In this document: piece after piece, positions 1-9,754 of the stretch
How positions within the stretch are numbered: the first letter of the stretch is position 1
Layout of the letters: each line of letters opens with the position of its first letter
Assembly: GCA_049487715.1 (NCBI GenBank)
Contig: CP150555.1
Span: forward strand, 186,001-250,000
DNA from: Pycnococcus provasolii
Taxonomy: Eukaryota; Chlorophyta; Pseudoscourfieldiophyceae; Pseudoscourfieldiales
Direction of reading: 5' to 3'
Length of the DNA stretch: 64,000 bases
The notes under the pieces: generated by a model
Databases searched by the model: none
What the model was told of the DNA's origin: nothing
The model's input: the letters and a program-made list of their open reading frames with translations, nothing else
Position numbers and translations under genes: made by a program

Positions 1-853
1 CTTTGCCATGCACCCCTCGCCACCCTGCGCGTACGATACGCGGAATATCCGCGCAACCTTGTCCAGCCCTGCGACGAGTAGCAAAGGTACGTCGCGCTTT
101 GGATGGAACGCGACGACGTCCGCAGGGCAGTTTCCAATGTCGTCCAAGTTGGCGTCAATGAGGCGCGATATGGCGAGCGTCCCTCGCGGAAGCTGCGCCG
201 CCGCCGCAGCCGCCGTCGTGGTATCTGCAGCCTTGGCTGAGGTACGCACGACGCTCCGCCCGGACTGCAGCAGCCCTGCAATGTCAGCAGCCTCTTTGCC
301 GCCGTCGTCGTCAGCTCGCGCCGCTTTCGTCGTTTTCGGCGCGGCAGTTTCCGCGTCTTCGACCTGTGCCCAGCTTGGCACTTCACTTCGTCCCGTGAGC
401 TTGGCGTGCTGCACTCTGAGTCTTCGTTGGTACTCCGCGCCGTCTATCGCGTGCTCATCTTCCTCGTGCCTGAGTTTTCTCCTTCGGGAAGGTCCGGTTG
501 CGATGTCGACTTGTATGGAAGCGTCTTCCGGGTCAAACCACGCAGGGCCAGCAGCGGCGGCGGCAGTGGCGGGTGGCTGCTGCGCGGAGATGTCGTGTTC
601 GATTTCCCCAACATCGTCGACATCCCCAAAGAGCGACGCTTCGAGATCTCGCACTTCGTCGTCCAAGAGGAGATCGCGCGCTGACGCTTCGGCTGATGCT
701 TGTACAAGTTTTCGCTTCAAACGCCGGTCCGCGCCTGACAACCTTTTCGTACCTGTTTTTTGCATGAGCAGACGACGAGGTAAGAGCGAGGTGACCATCA
801 CCAGGAGGAGACTTCGCCTTCTTCGCCTTCTGAGAGCTATTCTGAGAGGCCAT
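1..853 (-). CDS. UTP18: UTP18-like U3 snoRNP WD40 protein, N-terminal part (runs off left edge)
   Basis: Likely orthologue of UTP18, a WD40 component of the small-subunit processome needed for 18S rRNA maturation in the nucleolus. Read on the minus strand, the frame from 752 down to 1 is open. It encodes a basic start (LSGADRRLKRKL), an acidic stretch (LDDEVRDLEASLFGDVDDV), PAWFDPED, EYQRRLRVQHAKLTG and VPSWA, then the beginning of a beta-propeller (DVVAFHPKRDVPLLLVAGLD). PAW-acidic followed by RLR.QH.KL and PSWA is the UTP18 signature. A first exon at 853-802 (MASQNSSQKAKKAKSPP) joins in frame after removal of a 49-nt GT-AG intron at 801-753. Alternatively translation starts at an ATG at 765 with no intron. 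The C-terminal propeller lies outside the window. Identity rests on remembered family motifs. Confidence 0.72.
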
Positions 854-1441
854 GGCAGAGAGCCCTTCGAAGGAGCCGAAGGAGCTGTTCCGGAAGGGAA
901 GGGGGAAAGAATGAGAATGGCGGCGGGTGAAAACAAGACAAAGAAAAAGGGGAAGGCTGAACAAAGGCTGAATGGGGGGGATTCGATTTAGGGGTTGGTA
1001 CTTCCTAGGGGAGGAAAGTTCATAGAAGCCATATGTAAATAAGGGCACGGACAAATGAAAAGGGGTGTGACAACTTGTAAGGATGATTCTCAAGACCAAC
1101 ATGTGACATGTGTGTAGGTATGGAACTACATTACGACATACTGTATGCATAGTGTACACGTGCATGTACTGTCCTTCGTGAAACAACATTAGTTGAGGCA
1201 GATCAGATGACAACAACAACTAAGATAACAAGAAGTGTCGTAGGATGGATGGATTTTCTTTCATCATATTTGATATGAGATTCAAAATAGTATGTATTTA
1301 CAGCAACACGGTATAGTTTCTATTTAGTTTAGGTTTTAGCTTCAAAAGCAGCTTATTAGCTGGCCTTGCGTCAGTAGTTCTCTCCATTTTGGCAGCCTCA
1401 AAAAAACCTCCACCTCTAGGATGATGTCACAGACCTTTTCG
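854..1441. other. Intergenic: upstream of UTP18 and downstream of the 1442-2320 gene
   Basis: About 590 bases, A/T-richer than the flanking genes, with no convincing reading frame. It should hold the UTP18 promoter. I see no telomere-like tract here. Confidence 0.5.
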
Positions 1442-2320
1442 TCAGAACCAGCCAATCGAATGAAGCGTCGAGTTGCGCAGGCGCGCTTGCTCCGTGCCCT
1501 TGACGTTCGTGCCACCGAGAACGTCAGGCATGCTTCCTATGGCGCACGCAAACGCGCGCTCGTTGGCACCTCGCCGGTGAGGCAGGCTGAGCGCGGCAAT
1601 CGCGGACATTTCCTGCTGACGCAAGAGTTCGTGAGGAGGAACGAACGTCCTGGCTGAGCGCTTGCTGTGCTGCGCTTCGCACGAGTCATTCTCGTCAGCC
1701 GCATGCCTCTTATTTTTCGCAAGCAGGTAAGATGTCGCCTTCGCGACACCGCCACCAGCTGCAGCGTCCTCGATGAGGTCTTCGTCGAACGCGAACGGCT
1801 CATTACCAATCGTCTCGTCGTAGCTCGCGAGGTTGTCTTCGTCCGTCACGCTGTCGTCGTATTCCGACCTCTGATGTGCCTTCTTTGCGGCACCCAAGTC
1901 GCCGTTGTCGTGAAAGCCTAAGCGTTCCCCTTCGGCGCCTTCGTCGTCGCCCTCCACGCTGGCGTGGTTCGCCCGTGTCGACCTCCTTCCATTGTTGCTG
2001 CTTTCGTGGTACAGCATTTCCAGCGTGTAGTCAGAGTCGTCTGGCTGGTTGATGTTTCCCGTTGCCCTTCGTGAGCTATCGTGTTCCCCCCCGTGCAGAG
2101 GTTGCTCGGCGGAGTACGCCGTGGATGCAGCCTGCATAGCGTTGCGGTGGTGCAGCAGCGTGGTGGAGCCGTGCTGTGTGTAGTTATCGTGCTGGTGCGT
2201 TTGTGCGTGCTTCAGCGCCGCCCCCAGCGCGCCAGTTCCTTGCGCAGCTTCGTGGAGCAGAGCCTCCGGCGTCGCTGCTCGAGACGCGGTTGCCGTAGCA
2301 GTTGTGATGGATGATGACAT
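1442..2320 (-). CDS. Low-complexity protein with a possible S40/DUF584-like C-terminus
   Basis: A 292-residue open frame starting at an ATG. The first 200 residues are polar and low-complexity, rich in His, Asn, Gln, Asp and Glu, and look disordered. The C-terminal 70 residues contain FVPPHELLRQQ, a spacer with conserved glycines and a final RLRNSTLHSIGWF. This order (VPPHE.L, then G..., then R.RN..L...G at the very end) resembles the C-terminal motif of plant S40 senescence regulators (DUF584). The match is by eye over few residues. The coding strand is supported by the length of the frame and the motif; the opposite strand has only short frames. Function is unknown. Confidence 0.5.
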   Translation of the reverse strand: MSSSITTATATASRAATPEALLHEAAQGTGALGAALKHAQTHQHDNYTQHGSTTLLHHRNAMQAASTAYSAEQPLHGGEHDSSRRATGNINQPDDSDYTLEMLYHESSNNGRRSTRANHASVEGDDEGAEGERLGFHDNGDLGAAKKAHQRSEYDDSVTDEDNLASYDETIGNEPFAFDEDLIEDAAAGGGVAKATSYLLAKNKRHAADENDSCEAQHSKRSARTFVPPHELLRQQEMSAIAALSLPHRRGANERAFACAIGSMPDVLGGTNVKGTEQARLRNSTLHSIGWF

Positions 2321-3531
2321 ATGTGGAGATGGACGATGGTGATGAGAGTGCGTGCGTGCGTTCTTATAAGAAACTTCTCACTTCTCACGAACGAAAAAGA
2401 ACGACGCAGCAGAGCTTTTTCTTTTTCTACAGGTGAAGTGTTCTTGATGAAGTTGATGTTCTCTTCTTGAGAGAAAAAGAAGAAAGAAACTCGCCAGAAA
2501 AACCACAAAAAACCCAAAACCACACACAAGGCTCCTACTGACAAGCTAAGCAAGCAAGCGTGATCTGACAAGCACCCACAGATATTTGAAAGATATCCAA
2601 GATGAAAGACAAGGATGCCAAGAGCGAGCAGATGCCAAGTGCTAAGAGCCAGAAGGGGAAAGGGGAAGATGAAGATGAAGATGACGGCACCTGAGCGGTG
2701 TGGAAATGAGCACAAAATAAGCGAGAAATGAACGCAAACGCAAACACGAACACCTTGTTGGTGCCGGTGCCGCTTCCTAGTAGGGTACTTGCGCGCGTGT
2801 AAAATCAGGGTGGAGAATTAGAACTAAAAAGTAGGGTGGGGGAAACGAAACAAGTTTGTCCACGCAAGGCACGTGCACTCCCTCCCGCGTCTGCGTCTCC
2901 CCTAAAGAACAGGGTTACCTAACCGTCGCCCTGATCGACCCTTGAAAGGTGGCGGCAAGGTTTCTCCGGATCAGTTTTTGCTCATTTTTGTACCTTTTTT
3001 TGAGTTTTTTCCTTATCTTCCATGGATGTTTGGATGATTTCTTCTTTAAAAACGACCTCGCGATCGTGAAGAGGCGCAAGAGGTCCCCGAAGCGTTGGCC
3101 TAGGTTCGTTGTCGTATCCGGTATCGATGGCGGTTGGAGCGGAGGAGTTTAGTTTTGGCATCTTTTTATTTATTTTTTTTCATTTTCTCGCATGTTTTTC
3201 TCTTTTTTTTTCGTTTTTTTTTGAACAGAATATTTTGCAGGATACTTTGTGCGAGACGCGGACAAAATCCGCGAAATGCTACCGTGATTTGCATGCGCGA
3301 AATATCAAATATCGCTCTAGTGGTATTATCAGCTCGGCCAGTGGCCCGGCAGGTCCACCTCCCAGGAATAATAGTACTAAAATCGAGGGGTTTCGCTTGG
3401 ACTCCCATGTGGGAAGAAGAAGAAGGACGGACAGAGCCCAACCCCAACCTGATGTCCCTCCCTCCAGGAAATGCATCTTGTGCCAGCCTGGTGTGAACGG
3501 TTTTCTTAAGTCCTTAAAATGGTAAGGTTAG
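2321..3531. other. Gene-poor intergenic stretch of about 1.2 kb
   Basis: No supportable gene. The plus strand around 2,980-3,240 is T-rich with homopolymer runs. The short frames here are low-complexity Phe/Leu/Ser translations of pyrimidine tracts. The segment between two minus-strand genes should hold the promoter of the 1442-2320 gene and the 3' end of PRP19. Confidence 0.5.
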
Positions 3532-5073
3532 TTACATGCCAAACACAGTCAAGCCACCTGCTTCCCAGCCTGCGACGATTCGCGTCGCGTTCGCGTTGAA
3601 GCTCACCGCGCGCGCCGCACCGGCGCTCGAGGATGCCTCGGAGCACCACGTGCGCGGGAAGTCCTTCTTCGACTCGTAGATGCTCACCACGCCGCCACCC
3701 CACGCGGCGCTCAGCAGGCCGCCATATTTGTCGAAGCGAACGGCGCCGCAGCGCCCGTTACCCTCCGGGGAGCACGTTGCGAGGATGCGCATCTTGCGCA
3801 AATCGAACACGCGAACGCCGTGCACCCCACCCGCGGCGAAGAAGTAGCCATTCTCGCAGAAGCTCATGCTCACGGTGCCGCCGTCGGCACCCTCCGCGAG
3901 CGTCGTCACCGCCTTTCCCGCCTTGATGTCGTAGATGCACACGCTGTCATCGCGCGACGACGCCGTCGCAAACAGAAGTCCGTCCGGGTGGCTTGTGATG
4001 CAGGGGATCGCGTCGCCCTTCTTGCGCGCGGCTGCCGCGGACGCGGACACGCTGCGAAGTCCCGCGGTGGTGTCGAGCGTCACCCACCCGCCCGACGACG
4101 ACGCGGCGAGCAGGTAGTGGCCGCTCGTTGCGACGTGCGCCGCAACCTCGAGATGTGCGCCGTCGCCGAGCGGGGAGGCGGTTGCGCTCGCCGTCTCGCT
4201 GCCTGGCTGGAACATGCGCACGGCGCCGTCGGCTCCGGCAACCACGAACGAGCCGGACGACAGCATGCATGCGGACGTCACGTCGCCGCCGGTGCCGCCC
4301 ACCTGCGTGTACGTCGCGCTCGCCGATCCGCTTGTTCCGTCAACAACCGCCGCGGCTCCCTTCGTGCCCACCAAGAGCACGCTGGCGCTATCCGCGTCGA
4401 CGGCAGCCACCGCCTCGCCGTCGCCAGCTCCCACGAGCGCCCACGGCGAGAGCGGTCCGTACGCGCGCCCGACGTCCGCGGCGCTGGGCGTTCCCGGCGG
4501 AACAGGCCTCTTCTTTCGCGCCGACTGCAGCTGCTGCGCCTTCGCCTCGAGCGACGCCCTGACGTCGTCTGGAAGTTCGGGCGCGACGTCCGTGACGCGC
4601 GCACGTTTTCCCGCATCTTCCGCGTTGTCGTCGTCAGCCCCTCGCTTCGACTTCGCCGCGACGTGTGGCTGAGCTGCTTGTACGGTTGCGCTGCTCCTTT
4701 CATCGCGTTCCTTGAGCAAGCGTGCGATGGTTCGCACGGCGGCGTCGTGCTGGTAGAGCGCGTGCGACAGTTCCTGGCGAACGGCGTAGAGTTGCTTTCT
4801 CAAAGAGAAGGTTTCGAGGGCGAGGGAGTCCCACTCGTCTTGGAGAGCGCCGAGCATGGATGGAATGGACGACGAGGTTGGCGCGCGAGGTTTCACGGCG
4901 GGGTTGGTTCGCAGCGGAATGAGGTCCTCTGGCGTGAGCGGCGTGGACGTGACTGGGCACAGCGCGCCGTTGTTGGCGATGAGCTCTGTGATGAGTTTGC
5001 GCTCGAACAGCAGGCCGGTGTGCTTGGAGACGACGGGCTCGAGCGGCGCTTGGCCTGAGATGGCGCAGAACAT
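3532..5073 (-). CDS. PRP19: Pre-mRNA-processing factor 19, U-box E3 ligase
   Basis: PRP19 is the core U-box E3 ubiquitin ligase of the NineTeen complex and acts in spliceosome activation in the nucleus. The 513-residue protein matches the family length (about 500). Residues 1-65 form the U-box, opening with MFCAISGQAPLEPVVS and LLFERKLI and ending PEDLIPL. Residues about 70-135 are the helical tetramerisation segment (PSMLGALQDEWDSLALETF, then LRKQLYAVRQELSHALYQHD). A lysine-rich linker with a nuclear-localisation-like KSKRGADDD...GKRARV follows. Residues about 200-513 are a WD40 propeller (for example VCIYDIKAGKAVTTL, GVRVFDLRKMRILA). No introns. A CCCTAA tract at 5,261-5,306 lies about 190 bp upstream and is shared with the divergent amidohydrolase gene. 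Confidence 0.93.
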   Translation of the reverse strand: MFCAISGQAPLEPVVSKHTGLLFERKLITELIANNGALCPVTSTPLTPEDLIPLRTNPAVKPRAPTSSSIPSMLGALQDEWDSLALETFSLRKQLYAVRQELSHALYQHDAAVRTIARLLKERDERSSATVQAAQPHVAAKSKRGADDDNAEDAGKRARVTDVAPELPDDVRASLEAKAQQLQSARKKRPVPPGTPSAADVGRAYGPLSPWALVGAGDGEAVAAVDADSASVLLVGTKGAAAVVDGTSGSASATYTQVGGTGGDVTSACMLSSGSFVVAGADGAVRMFQPGSETASATASPLGDGAHLEVAAHVATSGHYLLAASSSGGWVTLDTTAGLRSVSASAAAARKKGDAIPCITSHPDGLLFATASSRDDSVCIYDIKAGKAVTTLAEGADGGTVSMSFCENGYFFAAGGVHGVRVFDLRKMRILATCSPEGNGRCGAVRFDKYGGLLSAAWGGGVVSIYESKKDFPRTWCSEASSSAGAARAVSFNANATRIVAGWEAGGLTVFGM

Positions 5074-5260
5074 GACGATACTGTGTGAGTTAACAGGGAA
5101 CCACCAAAGCTTAAAAGCGGTTGCACAAGATGGAACACCAAAAGATGTGAGAGGCTAAAGAACAAGAACGAGACCAAATGAAGGCGTGGACAACCGCCGC
5201 CGCCACCGGTGGGGGCCCGTTCAGGAATTCAGGCAGGGGGAAGGGGGAAAACGAGCCCGA

Positions 5261-5306
5261 ACCCTAACCCTAACCCTAACCGAAACCCTAACATAAACCC
5301 TAACCC
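5261..5306. promoter_or_regulatory. Interstitial telomere-like tract (CCCTAA) in a divergent promoter
   Basis: Several CCCTAA copies with slight decay (ACATAAACCCTAACCC) between the divergent PRP19 and amidohydrolase genes. Similar tracts recur upstream of many genes in this window, and plant promoters use a short telo-box of related sequence. A promoter role is inferred from position. Confidence 0.6.
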
Positions 5307-5523
5307 GGCGTAGTCAATCAGCATGGGATCCCCTCACTAGTCTATGCATAGGCCTACAATACAATACCTTCCTACTTCCTGATAAGTGAATCGCCGTTAC
5401 AGTATTTTTATCTGGTTTCACTTAATTCATCACGCCGGCACACCTGTCAGGACTCTCTCTCTTTTGTCTGGGAGGGAGCTCCGGAGGGTTCAGTTCATTC
5501 GCGAGATTTCACAGGAACCTAAC

Positions 5524-8500
5524 ATGTCGCGTCAAGGTCATGGCGCCCCCCTTGTTGGTGTGTGCTTGCACTCTGGTTTCTCCTTATGGTGGTTAGGGAT
5601 CATTGATATATGGTTCTTATGTTTACTATGTGGAGGTGTAGGTAACAACAATGTCATGTGCGTTGGTGCTGCAGCAGCGTCATCGTCATCAGCAGCAGCA
5701 TCTGTTGATGTCGATGGCCCTCTTTTAGCCTTGGCCCTACAACAGTTAGCGAAAACGTCAGAAACACAGCCGCCATCCATACAGCGCATCGTTTACACGC
5801 CCAGCGACACGGACGCGCGCAAAATCGTCAAAAACGCCATGAAGGCGGCCAACTTGAACATAAGGGAAGACTGCGCGGGGAACATTTACGGAAGGTGGAA
5901 AGGGGCGGACGAATCCGCACCGGCCGTCTTGACGGGAAGCCACACGGACGCTATACCAGGCTCGGGCACGTACGACGGAACGACCGGCGTGCTTGGCGCC
6001 ATTCAGGCCATCAAGAGACTGCAGGAGTCCAAGTTCACGCCCATGAGGTCCGTCGAGGTGGTCATGTTCGCCACCGAGGAACCGACGAGGTTTGGGCTGA
6101 GCTGCGTCGGCTCGCGGCTCATGGCGGGTGCACTTCCTCCCAGGGAGCTTGCGACGCTGCGCGACGAGAACGGGACGACGTGGCTTGACGCCGCCACCGT
6201 CGGTGGATACGGGCGGAAGAAGAAGTGCCACAGCGTCGAGGACGCCGTCAAGAACGTAAAGTTAAACAAGAACGACTACCACGCATTTGTCGAGCTGCAC
6301 ATTGAGCAGGGCAAGATTCTAGAGGATACCAAGACAGACATAGGAGTCGTCTCTGCCATTGCAGGGCCTGCGGCGCTGCACGCCGTCTTCACAGGACCGG
6401 GAGGGCACGCGGGAGGTCAGCTGATGAAGCACCGCCACGACCCTGGTCTTGCGGCGGCTGAGCTCACCCTCGCCGCAGAGTCGGCAGCGCGTGCCAACAC
6501 GCAGACAGACGACAGCGTTGCCACCGTGGGCATCATCAAGCTAACTCCCGGTGCGGTGAACGCGGTTCCAACGCGCGCGGAGATGACCATCGACATTCGC
6601 GATGCTGATGCCAAACGACTGCAGAGCAACGTGCGGCAGCTGCAGGAGACGGCAAGGGCGATTGCCAAGCGACGCGGAGTGGGTTTGCAGATTTCCGTGA
6701 ACAGCATAGACCTCCCGCACACGTGCGCACCAATCGTGCGATCGGCTATTTCGCGGTCAGCCAGGGCGCTCAAGCTTACGCAACGTCCCATGGTCAGCCG
6801 TGCGTACCACGACTCACTGTTCATGGGACGCCTCGGTGTTCCCACGGGCATGGTTTTCATTCCCTGTCGCAAGGGTATCTCGCACACTCCTGAGGAGTAC
6901 GTCACTCCCAAGGACCTTGGCAACGGCGTGCGTGTGCTGAGTTTGATTTTGAAAGACCTTGCGGGTGAGGCTGTGGACAGCGACGGCGACGGCATCCCTG
7001 ACCACCTGGACGACGATGACGACAACGACGGCATCCCGGATAGTCAGGACAATGACGACGACGGCGACGGCATCCCGGACCACCTGGAGGCTGTAGACAG
7101 CGACGGCGACGGCATCCCTGACCACCTGGACGACGATGACGACAACGACGGCATCCCAGATAGCCAGGACAATGACGACGACGGCGACGGCATCCCAGAC
7201 CACCTGGAGGCTGTGGACAGCGACGGCGACGGCATCCCTGATCACCTGGACGACGATGACGACAACGACGGCATCCCAGATAGTAAGGACAATGACGACG
7301 ACGGCGACGGCATCCCAGATCACTTGGAGGCTGTGGACAGCGACGGCGACGGCATCCCTGACCACCTGGACGACGATGACGACAACGACGGCATCCCGGA
7401 TAGTCAGGACAATGACGACGACGGCGACGGCATCCCAGACCACTTGGAGGCTGTGGACAGCGACGGCGACGGCATCCCTGACCACCTGGACGACGATGAC
7501 GACAACGACGGCATCCCGGATAGTCAGGACAATGACGACGACGGCGACGGCATCCCAGACCACCTGGAGGCTGTGGACAGCGACGGCGACGGCATCCCTG
7601 ACCACCTGGACGACGATGACGACAACGACGGCATCCCAGATAGTCAGGACAATGACGACGACGGCGACGGCATCCCGGACCACCTGGAGGCTGTAGACAG
7701 CGACGGCGACGGCATCCCTGACCACCTGGACGACGATGACGACAACGACGGCATCCCGGATAGTCAGGACAATGACGACGACGGCGACGGCATCCCGGAC
7801 CACCTGGAGGCTGTGGACAGCGACGGCGACGGCATCCCTGACCACCTGGACGACGATGACGACAACGACGGCATCCCAGATAGTCAGGACAATGACGACG
7901 ACGGCGACGGCATCCCAGACCACTTGGAGGCTGTGGACAGCGACGGCGACGGCATCCCTGATCACCTGGACGACGATGACGACAACGACGGCATCCCAGA
8001 TAGTCAGGACAATGACGACGACGGCGACGGCATCCCGGACCACCTGGAGGCTGTGGACAGCGACGGCGACGGCATCCCTGACCACCTGGACGACGATGAC
8101 GACAACGACGGCATCCCGGATAGTCAGGACAATGACGACGACGGCGACGGCATCCCAGACCACCTGGAGGCTGTGGACAGCGACGGCGACGGCATCCCTG
8201 ACCACCTGGACGACGATGACGACAACGACGGCATCCCGGATAGTCAGGACAATGACGACGACGGCGACGGCATCCCGGACCACCTGGAGGCTGTGGACAG
8301 CGACGGCGACGGCATCCCTGACCACCTGGACGACGATGACGACAACGACGGCATCCCAGATAGTAAGGACAATGACGACGACGGCGACGGCATCCCAGAC
8401 CACTTGGAGGCTGTGGACAGCGACGGCGACGGCATCCCTGACCACCTGGACGACGATGACGACAACGACGGCATCCCAGATAGTCAGGACAATGACGACG

Positions 8501-8643
8501 ACGGCGACGGCATCCCAGACCACTTGGAGGAGAAGAGAGCGAAAGAGGAGGAGGCGTCGCGTGCGAAAGCATCTTCTGACGCGTCGAGTAAGAAGAAGGC
8601 GAAGAAGGCGAAGAAGAAGAAAGCTGCGAAGGTGGAGCTATAA
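5524..8643 (+). CDS. M20-family allantoate/ureidoglycolate amidohydrolase fused to an Asp-rich repeat tail
   Basis: Zinc-dependent amidohydrolase of the M20 AAH/UAH/carbamoylase group, which releases ammonia from allantoate, ureidoglycolate or carbamoyl amino acids in purine-ureide breakdown. Numbering from the ATG at 5524 (1039 residues): a hydrophobic segment (GIIDIWFLCLLCG) near residues 25-45 suggests secretion or ER entry, as in plant homologues. Metal ligands are visible as SHTDAIPGSGTYDG (H140, D151), EEPTRF (E186), HIEQG (H259) and GISHTPEEY near residue 455; RAYHDS lies at 426-431. The catalytic domain ends near residue 480. Thirteen 40-residue repeats of DSDGDGIPDHLDDDDDNDGI type follow (thrombospondin type 3-like, probably calcium-binding), then a Lys-rich end (KKKAKKAKKKKAAKVEL). 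Exact substrate cannot be assigned. The fusion of this enzyme with the repeat tail is unusual. The open frame upstream of 5524 has no ATG. Confidence 0.88.
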   Translation: MSRQGHGAPLVGVCLHSGFSLWWLGIIDIWFLCLLCGGVGNNNVMCVGAAAASSSSAAASVDVDGPLLALALQQLAKTSETQPPSIQRIVYTPSDTDARKIVKNAMKAANLNIREDCAGNIYGRWKGADESAPAVLTGSHTDAIPGSGTYDGTTGVLGAIQAIKRLQESKFTPMRSVEVVMFATEEPTRFGLSCVGSRLMAGALPPRELATLRDENGTTWLDAATVGGYGRKKKCHSVEDAVKNVKLNKNDYHAFVELHIEQGKILEDTKTDIGVVSAIAGPAALHAVFTGPGGHAGGQLMKHRHDPGLAAAELTLAAESAARANTQTDDSVATVGIIKLTPGAVNAVPTRAEMTIDIRDADAKRLQSNVRQLQETARAIAKRRGVGLQISVNSIDLPHTCAPIVRSAISRSARALKLTQRPMVSRAYHDSLFMGRLGVPTGMVFIPCRKGISHTPEEYVTPKDLGNGVRVLSLILKDLAGEAVDSDGDGIPDHLDDDDDNDGIPDSQDNDDDGDGIPDHLEAVDSDGDGIPDHLDDDDDNDGIPDSQDNDDDGDGIPDHLEAVDSDGDGIPDHLDDDDDNDGIPDSKDNDDDGDGIPDHLEAVDSDGDGIPDHLDDDDDNDGIPDSQDNDDDGDGIPDHLEAVDSDGDGIPDHLDDDDDNDGIPDSQDNDDDGDGIPDHLEAVDSDGDGIPDHLDDDDDNDGIPDSQDNDDDGDGIPDHLEAVDSDGDGIPDHLDDDDDNDGIPDSQDNDDDGDGIPDHLEAVDSDGDGIPDHLDDDDDNDGIPDSQDNDDDGDGIPDHLEAVDSDGDGIPDHLDDDDDNDGIPDSQDNDDDGDGIPDHLEAVDSDGDGIPDHLDDDDDNDGIPDSQDNDDDGDGIPDHLEAVDSDGDGIPDHLDDDDDNDGIPDSQDNDDDGDGIPDHLEAVDSDGDGIPDHLDDDDDNDGIPDSKDNDDDGDGIPDHLEAVDSDGDGIPDHLDDDDDNDGIPDSQDNDDDGDGIPDHLEEKRAKEEEASRAKASSDASSKKKAKKAKKKKAAKVEL
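6970..8529 (+). repeat. Coding minisatellite: 13 tandem 120-bp units
   Basis: Thirteen consecutive 120-bp units, all in frame, encoding the 40-residue DSDGDGIPD/DNDGIPDS repeat of the amidohydrolase tail. Units differ mainly at synonymous sites (for example gac/gat, cca/ccg, cac ctg/cac ttg) plus a Q/K change in two units (7,281 and 8,361 regions). This near-identity indicates recent expansion or homogenisation with purifying selection on the protein repeat. Confidence 0.95.
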
Positions 8644-8764
8644 GTAACCGCGAGCATCGCTCGCATATTAGTATTTACATAAACCCGAGGACCCAACAGA
8701 ACTGCGAAAAGGTCAAATGACGTGGTTACAGCCCAAAATTATGGTTATAATGTAAGTTGAAAGT

Positions 8765-9754
8765 TTACAAAAGCAATGAAATAGCAACGGCATCGCCCTC
8801 CTCATCCGTCGACACGTGGTATTCATGGTGAGTCGGTATTTTGGAACGCCCACTTTGACCCCAAGTAGACACGTCCAGCCCAGTGCTCGATTTCACTGAT
8901 AGCATCACTCCGTGTTGTTCCGCATCGGATAGCAGGTTGATTGCTGTCTCGTATCGATCCTTCATAGCCAGAAGTTGTTGCGGAAAGGTCTGCCGCAGAT
9001 ATATCCGAGCTTGCTCTTCAGTCTCCATTCGCTTTCCCTTGCCGTGTGTATTCGGTCGTAGGTCCCCAGCCAGAGGCAGTGCACAGTGGTTAGTCTCACG
9101 TGCGACGACAGTGGACGGCACAGCGGGCATGACGTCCAGCGAAACTCCGCCAAACATCAGCGGCGGACACCTCAGGCCGTGGCAGTTGCACACGGGAAGC
9201 CCCGTGCACTGGCACGTGAGGTCGTCGTCCGGCTCACGCTGTGCCGTTGACATGCACTCGCACGCTGGTCCACACGGTGCAATGACAGGCTTGGCACCTG
9301 GGTTGGAGATGTGCAGTGGGTTGGGATACAGCGGGAACACGTGCGTCGACGTTAGTGGCTGCATCACCGCCGGCAGCGGCGGCGGGGGAGGTGCCGCAGC
9401 TGCTGCGGCCGCCGCCGACTCTTGTTGTTTGATCCTTCTTTGTTTTTTCCCCCGTTCTCTGTGCTTTGCGCAGAACTTCGCCCCCTTCCACACCTCGAGG
9501 TTTCTGCATCGCCACGCACGTCCGTCCGTGCGTTGGCATTGCTGCAGGTCCAGGTCGTTCTCGTTCTCTTGTGGTGATGGTGGTGCTTCTGGTGCTGCTG
9601 CTGCGTCGTCGGGAAGGGGGGGAGGTGGGCGCAACACGTTAGCTGTTACGTTGTTATCGTCGAGGTTATCGAACGACGCGCTTCGCTTCAGCTTCTGAAG
9701 TTGTTTAGAATCTTTGACACTACCACCACCACCACCACCACCGCAGCACGACAT
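8765..9754 (-). CDS. WRC-domain zinc-finger protein
   Basis: Residues about 75-115 contain a WRC domain: QCQRTDGRAWRCRN, a short spacer, GAKFCAKHRERGKKQRR. This gives the C-x9-C-x11-C-x2-H zinc ligands followed by a basic nuclear-localisation stretch. WRC domains occur in plant growth-regulating factors and related nuclear proteins. No QLQ domain is evident, so this is not a canonical GRF. A second Cys-rich patch (CGPACECMS, CQCTGLPVCNCHGLRC) lies near residues 165-200. The rest is low-complexity: poly-Gly after MSCC, Pro runs and Ala runs. The start is set at the ATG before SCCGGGG; the open frame extends upstream but that part is lineage-atypical. The 675-bp gap to RPL7 is a divergent promoter. 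Confidence 0.75.
   Translation of the reverse strand: MSCCGGGGGGGSVKDSKQLQKLKRSASFDNLDDNNVTANVLRPPPPLPDDAAAAPEAPPSPQENENDLDLQQCQRTDGRAWRCRNLEVWKGAKFCAKHRERGKKQRRIKQQESAAAAAAAAPPPPPLPAVMQPLTSTHVFPLYPNPLHISNPGAKPVIAPCGPACECMSTAQREPDDDLTCQCTGLPVCNCHGLRCPPLMFGGVSLDVMPAVPSTVVARETNHCALPLAGDLRPNTHGKGKRMETEEQARIYLRQTFPQQLLAMKDRYETAINLLSDAEQHGVMLSVKSSTGLDVSTWGQSGRSKIPTHHEYHVSTDEEGDAVAISLLL

Noticed and set aside
8-991. 327-codon plus-strand frame antisense to UTP18
   Set aside because: Low-complexity Ser/Arg/Ala translation that mirrors the minus-strand UTP18 coding sequence.
3820-5058. 412-codon plus-strand frame antisense to PRP19
   Set aside because: Arg/His-rich shadow of a gene with complete U-box and WD40 signatures on the other strand.
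6814-8572. Long minus-strand frames through the repeat array (Val/Ala-rich and Cys/Arg-rich)
   Set aside because: Artefacts of a 120-bp repeat with no stop in several frames; the plus frame carries the M20 enzyme.
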